From assembly GCF_022869825.1 (NCBI RefSeq), contig NZ_CP094971.1, positions 2,619,501 through 2,683,500 of the forward strand: 64,000 nucleotides of DNA, in the 5' to 3' direction. The notes below the pieces were generated by a model, which saw only the letters and a list, made by a program, of their open reading frames with translations, was not told where the DNA came from and made no database searches. This document shows, one piece after another, positions 15,474-24,706 of this stretch. Position 1 is the first letter of the stretch, and every line of letters starts with the position of its first letter. The position numbers and the translations under genes were made by a program. This stretch comes from Clostridium sp. BJN0001. Its GTDB lineage: Bacteria; Bacillota; Clostridia; Clostridiales; Clostridiaceae.

Positions 15474-17006
15474 CAATGTCGTCAACTTAGTAGATTAAGC
15501 TATGCAAAAATAAATTGAAAGAAATCATTTTTGATGTCTATTTTAATTTATCTTAAAAAATGGTACACTAAATAAATCCACTGGATAAAGTGAATTTTAA
15601 ATATGTATTTATTTATATTTAATATTAAAAACAGGATTTAATATTATGATGGTGCTTTTTTCTTGGATGTTTGTTTTTGCGCTCACAAGATCGGTTGCAA
15701 CGTATTTGTGAGCGTATTTTTATAGCTTTTTCAAGTATTAATTCTAACAGCTTATTTCTTAATCTAGATTTAACTAATAAAGCTATAATTCGTTTGAATA
15801 CCTGTCCCAAAATAAAATTCCTATTTGATTGATATATTGAATTTAAATCTTTATCCTTATTATCATTTGATATCGCAGCATCGGCATCTTTTTTTATAAG
15901 AGCTGCAATCATCGATAAATAAATAGAAACGTAAAAATCTTGCTTTATGGCAATTGGCTTAGTACCTGAAAATTCTTCGATTTTAAGACTGCATTTTAAT
16001 TCTTTATATTTAGATTCAACGCCCCATCTTAAGAAATAGAGTTCTTTGAATTTTAAAGGCGTAATAGTATCATCATAGATGTTAGTCACTAAAGTTTCTG
16101 TCACCTCATCTGACAGCTTAACTTTTACTACTCTTATTTTTTTTATTTCACCTTTAACTTTATATTTTAAAATAAAGTCAGGGGAATCTATTGATTGTGC
16201 AAGTTTAAAAGATGTTGATACTCGCATTAAAAATAGTAATTCCTTGGAATTTAAATAATCAAACATATCATATGAAGGATAGCCTCTATCAAAAATAACA
16301 ATGCTTTTTCGAGGACAGAATTTATCTCCTATTGACTCTATATGTTGTTTTGCAATATGTCTTTCACTTGTCTTATATTTAGTAATTCTAGAATCTACAA
16401 TAATGTCATTTAATACATCATATAAGGCTGACGCCGTCGCAATAGCAGTTCTTGTCTTATTTTGATTACTGCTTAATCCAAAATATTCACCACATTCTTT
16501 TGTATCTGGCACTTGTAGACTAGTTCCATCTACAGCTAGAATATTAAAACCATTCCAAGTGTTTAAATTTTTATTTATACTATAAAATTTATCAACAAAA
16601 AGTCTGCATAATTCATTAAAGGCTTCTGGTGATATATTTTGTCTTGCCTTAGAAAATGCTTGTTTTGTTATTGACGGAAATTTTAAACATTTATGATCTT
16701 CAATAAAATTATCAATTTCAGAAGAGATGGATTTTCGCAATGCGGAGCAAATAAAATGAACCGTATTTGAAAAGGATAGTTTTCTATTCCTTGAGAATGA
16801 GTTACCTAAGCTGTATGCTTCTTTGTACTCACTTGAAGTAATTAAATCGTTTGTTTCTTTTAAAATTAAAGATAATAATCTAGTATTTTTCATAATGTAA
16901 AACCTCGCTATAAATTTATTTCTCTATAGCGAGGCTGCAAAATTTTCCACTATTGTCAAGTGTTTTTTTTATTAAATTATCATTTTCTCTTAAGTTGACG
17001 ACATTG
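15474..17006 (-). mobile_element. IS4-family insertion sequence, tandem copy 1
   Basis: Length 1,533 bp. Inverted ends are CAATGTCGTCAACTTA and its complement TAAGTTGACGACATTG. The flanking duplication is 10 bp, as in the IS231-like part of the IS4 family. Upstream of the transposase, CCTCGCTATA and TATAGCGAGG (16903-16934) form a hairpin that would bury the ribosome site in transcripts entering from outside. Confidence 0.85.
15625..16893 (-). CDS. IS4-family DDE transposase (copy 1)
   Basis: The protein has 422 residues. The catalytic Asp residues lie in ILAVDGTSLQ (about 121) and SIVIFDRGYPSYDMF (about 203). The Glu lies in the family signature YFLRWGVESKYKELK, which fits the Y-(2)-R-(3)-E-(6)-K motif. 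The C-terminal tail is very basic (RKNKHPRKKHHHN). It cuts and pastes the element in which it lies. The ribosome site CGAGG is 9-10 bases from the ATG and inside a protective hairpin. All three copies encode the same protein. Confidence 0.9.
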   Translation of the reverse strand: MKNTRLLSLILKETNDLITSSEYKEAYSLGNSFSRNRKLSFSNTVHFICSALRKSISSEIDNFIEDHKCLKFPSITKQAFSKARQNISPEAFNELCRLFVDKFYSINKNLNTWNGFNILAVDGTSLQVPDTKECGEYFGLSSNQNKTRTAIATASALYDVLNDIIVDSRITKYKTSERHIAKQHIESIGDKFCPRKSIVIFDRGYPSYDMFDYLNSKELLFLMRVSTSFKLAQSIDSPDFILKYKVKGEIKKIRVVKVKLSDEVTETLVTNIYDDTITPLKFKELYFLRWGVESKYKELKCSLKIEEFSGTKPIAIKQDFYVSIYLSMIAALIKKDADAAISNDNKDKDLNSIYQSNRNFILGQVFKRIIALLVKSRLRNKLLELILEKAIKIRSQIRCNRSCERKNKHPRKKHHHNIKSCF

Positions 17007-17016
17007 GGCGACCGGA

Positions 17017-18549
17017 CAATGTCGTCAACTTAGTAGATTAAGCTATGCAAAAATAAATTGAAAGAAATCATTTTTGATGTCTATTTTAATTTATCTTAAA
17101 AAATGGTACACTAAATAAATCCACTGGATAAAGTGAATTTTAAATATGTATTTATTTATATTTAATATTAAAAACAGGATTTAATATTATGATGGTGCTT
17201 TTTTCTTGGATGTTTGTTTTTGCGCTCACAAGATCGGTTGCAACGTATTTGTGAGCGTATTTTTATAGCTTTTTCAAGTATTAATTCTAACAGCTTATTT
17301 CTTAATCTAGATTTAACTAATAAAGCTATAATTCGTTTGAATACCTGTCCCAAAATAAAATTCCTATTTGATTGATATATTGAATTTAAATCTTTATCCT
17401 TATTATCATTTGATATCGCAGCATCGGCATCTTTTTTTATAAGAGCTGCAATCATCGATAAATAAATAGAAACGTAAAAATCTTGCTTTATGGCAATTGG
17501 CTTAGTACCTGAAAATTCTTCGATTTTAAGACTGCATTTTAATTCTTTATATTTAGATTCAACGCCCCATCTTAAGAAATAGAGTTCTTTGAATTTTAAA
17601 GGCGTAATAGTATCATCATAGATGTTAGTCACTAAAGTTTCTGTCACCTCATCTGACAGCTTAACTTTTACTACTCTTATTTTTTTTATTTCACCTTTAA
17701 CTTTATATTTTAAAATAAAGTCAGGGGAATCTATTGATTGTGCAAGTTTAAAAGATGTTGATACTCGCATTAAAAATAGTAATTCCTTGGAATTTAAATA
17801 ATCAAACATATCATATGAAGGATAGCCTCTATCAAAAATAACAATGCTTTTTCGAGGACAGAATTTATCTCCTATTGACTCTATATGTTGTTTTGCAATA
17901 TGTCTTTCACTTGTCTTATATTTAGTAATTCTAGAATCTACAATAATGTCATTTAATACATCATATAAGGCTGACGCCGTCGCAATAGCAGTTCTTGTCT
18001 TATTTTGATTACTGCTTAATCCAAAATATTCACCACATTCTTTTGTATCTGGCACTTGTAGACTAGTTCCATCTACAGCTAGAATATTAAAACCATTCCA
18101 AGTGTTTAAATTTTTATTTATACTATAAAATTTATCAACAAAAAGTCTGCATAATTCATTAAAGGCTTCTGGTGATATATTTTGTCTTGCCTTAGAAAAT
18201 GCTTGTTTTGTTATTGACGGAAATTTTAAACATTTATGATCTTCAATAAAATTATCAATTTCAGAAGAGATGGATTTTCGCAATGCGGAGCAAATAAAAT
18301 GAACCGTATTTGAAAAGGATAGTTTTCTATTCCTTGAGAATGAGTTACCTAAGCTGTATGCTTCTTTGTACTCACTTGAAGTAATTAAATCGTTTGTTTC
18401 TTTTAAAATTAAAGATAATAATCTAGTATTTTTCATAATGTAAAACCTCGCTATAAATTTATTTCTCTATAGCGAGGCTGCAAAATTTTCCACTATTGTC
18501 AAGTGTTTTTTTTATTAAATTATCATTTTCTCTTAAGTTGACGACATTG
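17017..18549 (-). mobile_element. IS4-family insertion sequence, tandem copy 2
   Basis: Identical in structure to copy 1, with the same ends and with GGCGACCGGA on both sides. Confidence 0.85.
17168..18436 (-). CDS. IS4-family DDE transposase (copy 2)
   Basis: Same 422-residue protein as at 15625-16893, with intact DDE and Y-R-E-K motifs and the same upstream hairpin. The three copies share direction, so transcription from one can enter the next. The leader hairpin should then limit translation of read-through transcripts. Confidence 0.9.
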   Translation of the reverse strand: MKNTRLLSLILKETNDLITSSEYKEAYSLGNSFSRNRKLSFSNTVHFICSALRKSISSEIDNFIEDHKCLKFPSITKQAFSKARQNISPEAFNELCRLFVDKFYSINKNLNTWNGFNILAVDGTSLQVPDTKECGEYFGLSSNQNKTRTAIATASALYDVLNDIIVDSRITKYKTSERHIAKQHIESIGDKFCPRKSIVIFDRGYPSYDMFDYLNSKELLFLMRVSTSFKLAQSIDSPDFILKYKVKGEIKKIRVVKVKLSDEVTETLVTNIYDDTITPLKFKELYFLRWGVESKYKELKCSLKIEEFSGTKPIAIKQDFYVSIYLSMIAALIKKDADAAISNDNKDKDLNSIYQSNRNFILGQVFKRIIALLVKSRLRNKLLELILEKAIKIRSQIRCNRSCERKNKHPRKKHHHNIKSCF

Positions 18550-18559
18550 GGCGACCGGA

Positions 18560-20092
18560 CAATGTCGTCAACTTAGTAGATTAAGCTATGCAAAAATAAA
18601 TTGAAAGAAATCATTTTTGATGTCTATTTTAATTTATCTTAAAAAATGGTACACTAAATAAATCCACTGGATAAAGTGAATTTTAAATATGTATTTATTT
18701 ATATTTAATATTAAAAACAGGATTTAATATTATGATGGTGCTTTTTTCTTGGATGTTTGTTTTTGCGCTCACAAGATCGGTTGCAACGTATTTGTGAGCG
18801 TATTTTTATAGCTTTTTCAAGTATTAATTCTAACAGCTTATTTCTTAATCTAGATTTAACTAATAAAGCTATAATTCGTTTGAATACCTGTCCCAAAATA
18901 AAATTCCTATTTGATTGATATATTGAATTTAAATCTTTATCCTTATTATCATTTGATATCGCAGCATCGGCATCTTTTTTTATAAGAGCTGCAATCATCG
19001 ATAAATAAATAGAAACGTAAAAATCTTGCTTTATGGCAATTGGCTTAGTACCTGAAAATTCTTCGATTTTAAGACTGCATTTTAATTCTTTATATTTAGA
19101 TTCAACGCCCCATCTTAAGAAATAGAGTTCTTTGAATTTTAAAGGCGTAATAGTATCATCATAGATGTTAGTCACTAAAGTTTCTGTCACCTCATCTGAC
19201 AGCTTAACTTTTACTACTCTTATTTTTTTTATTTCACCTTTAACTTTATATTTTAAAATAAAGTCAGGGGAATCTATTGATTGTGCAAGTTTAAAAGATG
19301 TTGATACTCGCATTAAAAATAGTAATTCCTTGGAATTTAAATAATCAAACATATCATATGAAGGATAGCCTCTATCAAAAATAACAATGCTTTTTCGAGG
19401 ACAGAATTTATCTCCTATTGACTCTATATGTTGTTTTGCAATATGTCTTTCACTTGTCTTATATTTAGTAATTCTAGAATCTACAATAATGTCATTTAAT
19501 ACATCATATAAGGCTGACGCCGTCGCAATAGCAGTTCTTGTCTTATTTTGATTACTGCTTAATCCAAAATATTCACCACATTCTTTTGTATCTGGCACTT
19601 GTAGACTAGTTCCATCTACAGCTAGAATATTAAAACCATTCCAAGTGTTTAAATTTTTATTTATACTATAAAATTTATCAACAAAAAGTCTGCATAATTC
19701 ATTAAAGGCTTCTGGTGATATATTTTGTCTTGCCTTAGAAAATGCTTGTTTTGTTATTGACGGAAATTTTAAACATTTATGATCTTCAATAAAATTATCA
19801 ATTTCAGAAGAGATGGATTTTCGCAATGCGGAGCAAATAAAATGAACCGTATTTGAAAAGGATAGTTTTCTATTCCTTGAGAATGAGTTACCTAAGCTGT
19901 ATGCTTCTTTGTACTCACTTGAAGTAATTAAATCGTTTGTTTCTTTTAAAATTAAAGATAATAATCTAGTATTTTTCATAATGTAAAACCTCGCTATAAA
20001 TTTATTTCTCTATAGCGAGGCTGCAAAATTTTCCACTATTGTCAAGTGTTTTTTTTATTAAATTATCATTTTCTCTTAAGTTGACGACATTG
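18560..20092 (-). mobile_element. IS4-family insertion sequence, tandem copy 3
   Basis: Third copy, followed by GGCGACCGGA and then the resumed recombinase frame at 20103. Confidence 0.85.
18711..19979 (-). CDS. IS4-family DDE transposase (copy 3)
   Basis: Same 422-residue protein as at 15625-16893, with intact catalytic residues. It is the outermost copy and the first to meet leftward transcription from the recombinase side. Confidence 0.9.
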   Translation of the reverse strand: MKNTRLLSLILKETNDLITSSEYKEAYSLGNSFSRNRKLSFSNTVHFICSALRKSISSEIDNFIEDHKCLKFPSITKQAFSKARQNISPEAFNELCRLFVDKFYSINKNLNTWNGFNILAVDGTSLQVPDTKECGEYFGLSSNQNKTRTAIATASALYDVLNDIIVDSRITKYKTSERHIAKQHIESIGDKFCPRKSIVIFDRGYPSYDMFDYLNSKELLFLMRVSTSFKLAQSIDSPDFILKYKVKGEIKKIRVVKVKLSDEVTETLVTNIYDDTITPLKFKELYFLRWGVESKYKELKCSLKIEEFSGTKPIAIKQDFYVSIYLSMIAALIKKDADAAISNDNKDKDLNSIYQSNRNFILGQVFKRIIALLVKSRLRNKLLELILEKAIKIRSQIRCNRSCERKNKHPRKKHHHNIKSCF

Positions 20093-20102
20093 GGCGACCG
20101 GA

Positions 20103-20937
20103 ATCAGTTAAAAAAATCCTCCAAAACGAAAAATACATCGGAGATGCCCTTCTGCAAAAGACTGTCACAGTAGATTTTCTGACCAAGAAACGAGTTAAGA
20201 ATGAAGGTCATCTTCCCCAGTATTATGTTGAAAATAGCCATGAGGCGATTATTCCTAAAGAGTTATTTTTGCAGGTGCAGGAAGAGATTCATCGAAGAAG
20301 CAATATCTACACAGGAGAAGGCAAGAACAAACGAATTTATAGTAGCAAGTACGCTTTAAGTGCCATCACCTTCTGTGGAGATTGTGGCGATATTTATAGG
20401 AGAACCTATTGGAATATTCATGGTAGAAAAGAATTTGTCTGGCGATGCGTGACTAGAATCGAGCAAGGTCCTGAAGTTTGTAAGAACCGAACCGTAAAAG
20501 AAGATGAACTCTATGGTGCTGTAATGATCGCAATTAATAAGCTACTTGCAGGTGGCAATAACATCATAAAAACCTTGGAAGAAAATATTCATGCGGTGAT
20601 TGGCGAAACCACAGAATACCAAATTTCAGAGATTAACAACTCACTAGAGGAAAAACAAAAAGAACTCATCAAGCTGGCTAATAAGGGGCAAGACTATGAA
20701 CACTTGGCAGAAGAGATTGATGAGCTGAGAGACAAGCGACAGTTCCTTTTAGTAGAAGATGCCTCCCTCAGTAGCGAGAACGAGCGAATCAATGAGCTGA
20801 TTGAATTTATCCGCAAGAACAAATTCCGTACCTTAGAGTACGATGATAAGCTTGTAAGGAAGATAATCCAGAGTGTTACAGTCTATGAAGAACACTTTGT
20901 CATATCCTTTAAATCTGGTATTGAAATTGAAATATGA
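20103..20937 (+). pseudogene. Large serine recombinase 2, 3' part
   Basis: Continues the gene begun at 14746: SVKKILQNEKYIGDALLQKT, the zinc-ribbon domain (ITFCGDCGDIYRRTYW, then WRCVTRIEQGPEVCKN) and the C-terminal coiled coil, to a stop at 20935-20937. No independent start is convincing, although an internal codon near 20269 opens a frame. A terminator hairpin follows. Confidence 0.85.
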
Positions 20938-20952
20938 AAACCAGAAGTAAAT

Positions 20953-20991
20953 AGCCCATGACTCTGAAGTAGAGTTGTGGGTTTTCTTTTA
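20953..20991 (+). terminator. Terminator after the recombinase operon
   Basis: AGCCCATGACTCT pairs with AGAGTTGTGGGT around GAAGT, followed by TTTCTTTT. Confidence 0.75.
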
Positions 20992-21079
20992 CTTGCTGAT
21001 TATAATAATATTTTAATAACTATTGTATTTATCAACCAAACGGTTTATAATATTCTTAGCGTAAACTTGGAGGTGTTGT

Positions 21080-21304
21080 ATGACTACGGCAGAAATGATT
21101 AAAGAACTGTGTGAGCAAATGAATATAAGCGTTTCTGAACTTGCTAGACGTATTGGCCAGACTCCACAGAATTTCAATAAGAAATTGAAACGGGAAACGG
21201 TAACCTTGGATGAGTTGAAAGCCATCGCTGATATGCTTGGTGTCAAGTTTGTGCAGGCATTTGTTTTACCTGATGGTGATGAGATAAAAATATCTAACGA
21301 GTAA
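21080..21304 (+). CDS. Small Cro/CI-type (XRE) regulator
   Basis: The protein has 74 residues and is almost entirely a helix-turn-helix: ELCEQMNISVSELARRIGQT is followed by the recognition helix PQNFNKKLKRETV. A TGGAGGT ribosome site precedes the ATG. It is followed by a small hypothetical gene and the Crp/Fnr-type gene on the same strand with close spacing, so it probably opens this transcription unit. It may be part of the mobile element's own control rather than of the metal operon. Confidence 0.82.
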   Translation: MTTAEMIKELCEQMNISVSELARRIGQTPQNFNKKLKRETVTLDELKAIADMLGVKFVQAFVLPDGDEIKISNE

Positions 21305-21322
21305 AGGAGGCGGTCTAATATA

Positions 21323-21565
21323 ATGATTAGTCCGGAAAGTTACTATGAAGAGTATCTCAAAGGAAAGACAAAGGAAGAAATAATGACCGCCATCCGAGGA
21401 CTTAAGCAAGAAATAGGACGTCTAAAAAGTACACTGGAAAATCCTGACTATGATGATAACGCAATTATTCATCCGGATAAGTTTACCTACATTTACTGGA
21501 CTCGTGGATACTTGGAAAAAGCTAAAGAGACCTTAAGAGAGAATATGAAAGGGGCATTCAAATGA
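21323..21565 (+). CDS. Small hypothetical protein between XRE and Crp/Fnr genes
   Basis: The protein has 80 residues, highly charged and probably all-helical (YYEEYLKGKTKEEIMTAIRG, then KFTYIYWTRGYLEKAKETL). It has an AAAGGAGG ribosome site and overlaps the next start codon by 4 bases (ATGA), which shows coupling. I do not recognise the family. Similar short proteins accompany XRE regulators in Firmicute integrative elements. Confidence 0.7.
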   Translation: MISPESYYEEYLKGKTKEEIMTAIRGLKQEIGRLKSTLENPDYDDNAIIHPDKFTYIYWTRGYLEKAKETLRENMKGAFK

Positions 21566-22326
21566 AAAAAAAGGATTTGATGCATGAAATTAAAAATCAA
21601 TATATAGAAAAACAAGGGTATCACGATGTTACTCACACTCATCATCAAGGACATGAGTCAGCTTCACATGCTTCATGTATCACTGTAGTTCCGATCTTTA
21701 ATCATTTAGAAGGAGAACAGATGGATGAAATTATGAAAGTAACGAAATCGACCTCTTTTAAAAAGGGTGAAGTAATTTACCGAGAGGGAGATATATCCGA
21801 CTTGTTATATATTGTAAGTAAAGGGAAGATTCGAATTTACCGTTTGTCTGAATCAGGAAAAGAACAATTAGTGAGAATATTAAATCCAGGCGATTTCACT
21901 GGAGAGCTTGCCTTGTTTCGCGAATCAATTCAGGAAGCATATGCAGAAGCAATGAGTGATACCGATGTATGTATGATTAGTAGAAATGATTTACAAGAAT
22001 TTTTATTAAAGTACCCTACTATATCTTTGAAGATTTTATCGGAATTCTCTAACCGATTAGAAACATCAGAAAAACAAACAACTAGATTTGCCATAGAGAA
22101 GGTAGATACTAGATTAGCACTGTTTCTTGCAGAATGCATGGAAAGCGGAGATGGTCCAATGGAAATTGAATTGCCAATGAGTAAAAAGGATTTAGCCTCT
22201 TATCTAGGAACTACTCCAGAAACTATTAGTAGAAAGTTAGCTGACCTTGAAAATGAAGGATATATAAAACAAAAATCAGGTAGAAAGATTGAGATTTTGG
22301 ATTTAGATGGATTGTTGTTGGTATAG
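21562..22326 (+). CDS. Crp/Fnr-family regulator with His/Cys-rich N-terminus
   Basis: The protein has 254 residues. The N-terminal extension is rich in possible metal ligands (YHDVTHTHHQGHESASHASC). A cyclic-nucleotide-binding-type barrel follows (FKKGEVIYREGDISDLLYIV; LNPGDFTGELALF), then a dimer helix and a winged helix-turn-helix with KKDLASYLGTTPETISRKLADLE, the FNR-type recognition helix. The four-Cys [4Fe-4S] cluster pattern of E. coli FNR is absent. Redox or metal sensing through the His/Cys extension is inference. Two TTGAT-N4-ATCAA boxes downstream (22388, 24707) fit its recognition helix, so it probably controls the metal genes that follow. Confidence 0.85.
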   Translation: MKKKDLMHEIKNQYIEKQGYHDVTHTHHQGHESASHASCITVVPIFNHLEGEQMDEIMKVTKSTSFKKGEVIYREGDISDLLYIVSKGKIRIYRLSESGKEQLVRILNPGDFTGELALFRESIQEAYAEAMSDTDVCMISRNDLQEFLLKYPTISLKILSEFSNRLETSEKQTTRFAIEKVDTRLALFLAECMESGDGPMEIELPMSKKDLASYLGTTPETISRKLADLENEGYIKQKSGRKIEILDLDGLLLV

Positions 22327-22387
22327 ATGTGATAATATAAAGTAAAATAGTAGTAAAAATTATTAAAACATTTAAAAAAGACTAAAC

Positions 22388-22401
22388 TTGATTTAGATCA
22401 A
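22388..22401 (+). promoter_or_regulatory. FNR-type operator and promoter of the metal operon
   Basis: TTGATTTAGATCAA is a perfect FNR-box palindrome. A -10-like TATTAT lies at about 22424. The predicted start of transcription puts the box centre near -41.5, the class II activation position. Confidence 0.75.
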
Positions 22402-22475
22402 TTTAATTTCTTTCAATCTATAGTATTATATAATCAAGATAAAGAAAAAATAAAACAAGAAAGAAGGAAAAAAAT

Positions 22476-22778
22476 ATGTCAAGACAATTAAATTTTAATC
22501 AAGTAAAGGAAACTCATTTAAAAACATTAGCACAATATGTTCCAGTTGTAGCAAAAGTTCATGGAGGAAATCATCCAGAATTCTACCAGGTTCGTAAAGT
22601 ATATGATGAACTTGCAAAGAAAGCAAAAGATGCGGGAGTAGAAAAGCCGGACTTAAAAGAGGAGTTTGTAAAATTACGTGAAATCACAGATAATTATACA
22701 GTTCCAGGTGATGTATGCGAAAGTTATGAAGCAGTATATAACATGTTAGCAGAATTAGATAAAGCATATGAAGCATAA
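22476..22778 (+). CDS. Small hemerythrin/RIC-like protein
   Basis: The protein has 100 residues and is helical. The segment QYVPVVAKVHGGNHPEFYQVRKVYDELAKKA matches one helix pair of the RIC/ScdA iron-sulfur repair and hemerythrin-like proteins (the HGxNHPE motif). The other His/Glu ligands of a full di-iron site are missing, so it would be half a module or need a partner. It lies behind an FNR-type promoter and 52 bases before the P-type ATPase gene, so it probably assists metal or redox homeostasis. The family assignment is tentative. Confidence 0.65.
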   Translation: MSRQLNFNQVKETHLKTLAQYVPVVAKVHGGNHPEFYQVRKVYDELAKKAKDAGVEKPDLKEEFVKLREITDNYTVPGDVCESYEAVYNMLAELDKAYEA

Positions 22779-22830
22779 AAGAAAATAAACAAAGCAATGA
22801 AAAGATATAAATAATCTAATAGGGAGGAGT

Positions 22831-24684
22831 ATGAATGTGCAAAAATTTATATTAGGAAGAAAAAACCATATTACAATAGTAAGTGCAATCTTAATAATAA
22901 TGGCATTTGTCAGTAAATTAGGCTTCGAAAACGAACAAATAGCCATATGGGCATTAGTAATTGCTTCAATTTTGGGAGTTTTACCTATTGCGATTCAAGC
23001 GTATCAAGCATTAAAAGTCAAAGTAGTTAGTATTGATGTTTTAGTTACCATTGCAGTTATCGGAGCCTTTATAATTAGAAACTACGAAGAATCAGCAATT
23101 GTTACATTTTTATTTCTATTTGGAGCTTATCTAGAACAAAGGACACTTAATAAAACACGTTCTGCAATTAAAGAATTAACTCAAATAGCACCAGAAAGTG
23201 CCTTAAAACAAGTGGAAAATGGTGAGTTTGAAGAAGTAGAAATAGATGAAGTTGATGTAGGAGATATTTTGCTTGTTAAAACGGGTGCAAAAATCCCAGT
23301 TGACGGTACAGTGTTAACAGGAGAAGGGCATATTAATGAAGCAAGTATTACCGGAGAAGCGGTTCCTGTAAGTAAAAAGGAAGGTTCGAGGGTATATGCC
23401 GGAACAATTTTAGAAAATGGAACTATTCAAATCACTGCTGATCGTGTAGGTGAGGATACTACTTTTGGTAAAATCATTGAGTTGGTTGAAGAAGCACAGG
23501 ATTCAAAATCAGAAGCAGAACGTTTCATTGATAGATTTTCTAAATACTACACACCAGCTGTTTTGGTTCTCTCTTTTATTGTATGGATATTTTCAAGGGA
23601 TATTGAACTTGCAATTACAATATTAGTTTTAGGATGTCCAGGAGCATTGGTAATCGGTGTACCGGTTTCAAACGTCGCGGGGATTGGCAATGGAGCACGT
23701 CATGGAGTCCTTCTAAAAGGTAGCGAGGTTATTAGTGATTTTAGCAGACTAGATACCATTGTATTTGACAAAACAGGTACATTAACAATAGGAAATCCCA
23801 AAGTAGCTGATAAAGAAATTTATGCAGATAATGTAAATGAAGTATTAGGGTATCTAGCAAGTGTTGAAAAGGAATCAGATCATCCATTAGCAAAAGCAGT
23901 TGTAGAATATATTGGAGATATAAAATTATATACAGTTGAAAAAACAGATGTTGTAAAAGGTGGAGGAATTGTAGCTCATGTAGAAGGTCATAAAGTTGCA
24001 GTCGGTAATGTGGCACTAATGGAGCAAGAAAATGTTCTTTTAAGTGAAAAAGCTCGTGCAGATATTGCCAGATTTGAGAAAAATGGAAATTCACTTGTTT
24101 TAACATCAGTTGATGGTGAATTAAAGGCATTGATGGGTATTCGTGATCAAATTCGCCCGGGTGTAAAAGATGATCTTAAAAAGTTGAAAAAACTTGGTGT
24201 TAAAAATCTAGTAGTTCTTTCTGGTGATAACCAAGGAACAGTTGATTTAGTAGCACGTGAACTAGGACTTACAGAAGCTCATGGACATATGTTGCCAGAA
24301 GATAAAGCAACATATATTAAAGAGTTACAAGAAAAAGGTCAAATTGTGGCATTTGTTGGAGATGGAGTAAATGATAGTCCTTCACTAGCTCTAGCACAAA
24401 TTGGAATTGCCATGGGAGGCGGAACAGATGTAGCCATAGAAACGTCAGATGTTGTTTTAATGAATTCAGATTTTAGTCTCTTGCCACATGCACTAGGTTT
24501 AACAAAAGCGACAGCTAATAACATGCGACAAAATATTTTTATTGCAGTTGGAGTTGTATTAGTCCTGTTAGCTAGCGTATTTTTTAGTGACTGGATGAAT
24601 ATGTCAATCGGAATGTTAGTACACGAAGCAAGCATATTAGTGGTCATTTTAAATGGCATGAGGTTGCTACGCTACAAACTATGA
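22831..24684 (+). CDS. P1B-type heavy-metal ATPase with CPG motif
   Basis: The protein has 617 residues. Conserved P-type motifs are present: TGE (174-176), phosphorylated Asp313 in DKTGT, HP (351-352) and GDGVND (510-515). The membrane metal-site motif, normally CPC or another CPx, reads C269-P270-G271 in LVLGCPGALVIG. No N-terminal HMA domain is present; a separate HMA protein is encoded downstream. The ATPase probably exports a transition or heavy metal, but the metal cannot be told from the sequence. A GGGAGGAG ribosome site precedes the ATG at 22831. Similar ATPases paired with Fnr-like regulators occur in lactobacilli and enterococci. Confidence 0.9.
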   Translation: MNVQKFILGRKNHITIVSAILIIMAFVSKLGFENEQIAIWALVIASILGVLPIAIQAYQALKVKVVSIDVLVTIAVIGAFIIRNYEESAIVTFLFLFGAYLEQRTLNKTRSAIKELTQIAPESALKQVENGEFEEVEIDEVDVGDILLVKTGAKIPVDGTVLTGEGHINEASITGEAVPVSKKEGSRVYAGTILENGTIQITADRVGEDTTFGKIIELVEEAQDSKSEAERFIDRFSKYYTPAVLVLSFIVWIFSRDIELAITILVLGCPGALVIGVPVSNVAGIGNGARHGVLLKGSEVISDFSRLDTIVFDKTGTLTIGNPKVADKEIYADNVNEVLGYLASVEKESDHPLAKAVVEYIGDIKLYTVEKTDVVKGGGIVAHVEGHKVAVGNVALMEQENVLLSEKARADIARFEKNGNSLVLTSVDGELKALMGIRDQIRPGVKDDLKKLKKLGVKNLVVLSGDNQGTVDLVARELGLTEAHGHMLPEDKATYIKELQEKGQIVAFVGDGVNDSPSLALAQIGIAMGGGTDVAIETSDVVLMNSDFSLLPHALGLTKATANNMRQNIFIAVGVVLVLLASVFFSDWMNMSIGMLVHEASILVVILNGMRLLRYKL

Positions 24685-24706
24685 AAATAAACAACAAATT
24701 AAGCTG

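Larger units (their letters stand above)
15464..20102. repeat. Tandem triplicate of an IS4-family element separated by one 10-bp site
   Basis: Four copies of GGCGACCGGA (15464-15473, 17007-17016, 18550-18559, 20093-20102) alternate with three 1,533-bp elements. The unit length is exactly 1,543 bp, and I see no differences among the copies. Confidence 0.85.

Noticed and set aside
15464..20102. Possible CRISPR array because of regularly spaced repeats
   Set aside because: Repeats are complete transposase-bearing IS copies with a 1,543-bp period, not short repeats with unique spacers. No CRISPR array was seen in the window.
24339..24659. Minus-strand frame inside the P-type ATPase gene
   Set aside because: Antisense shadow of a well-supported gene with conserved motifs.
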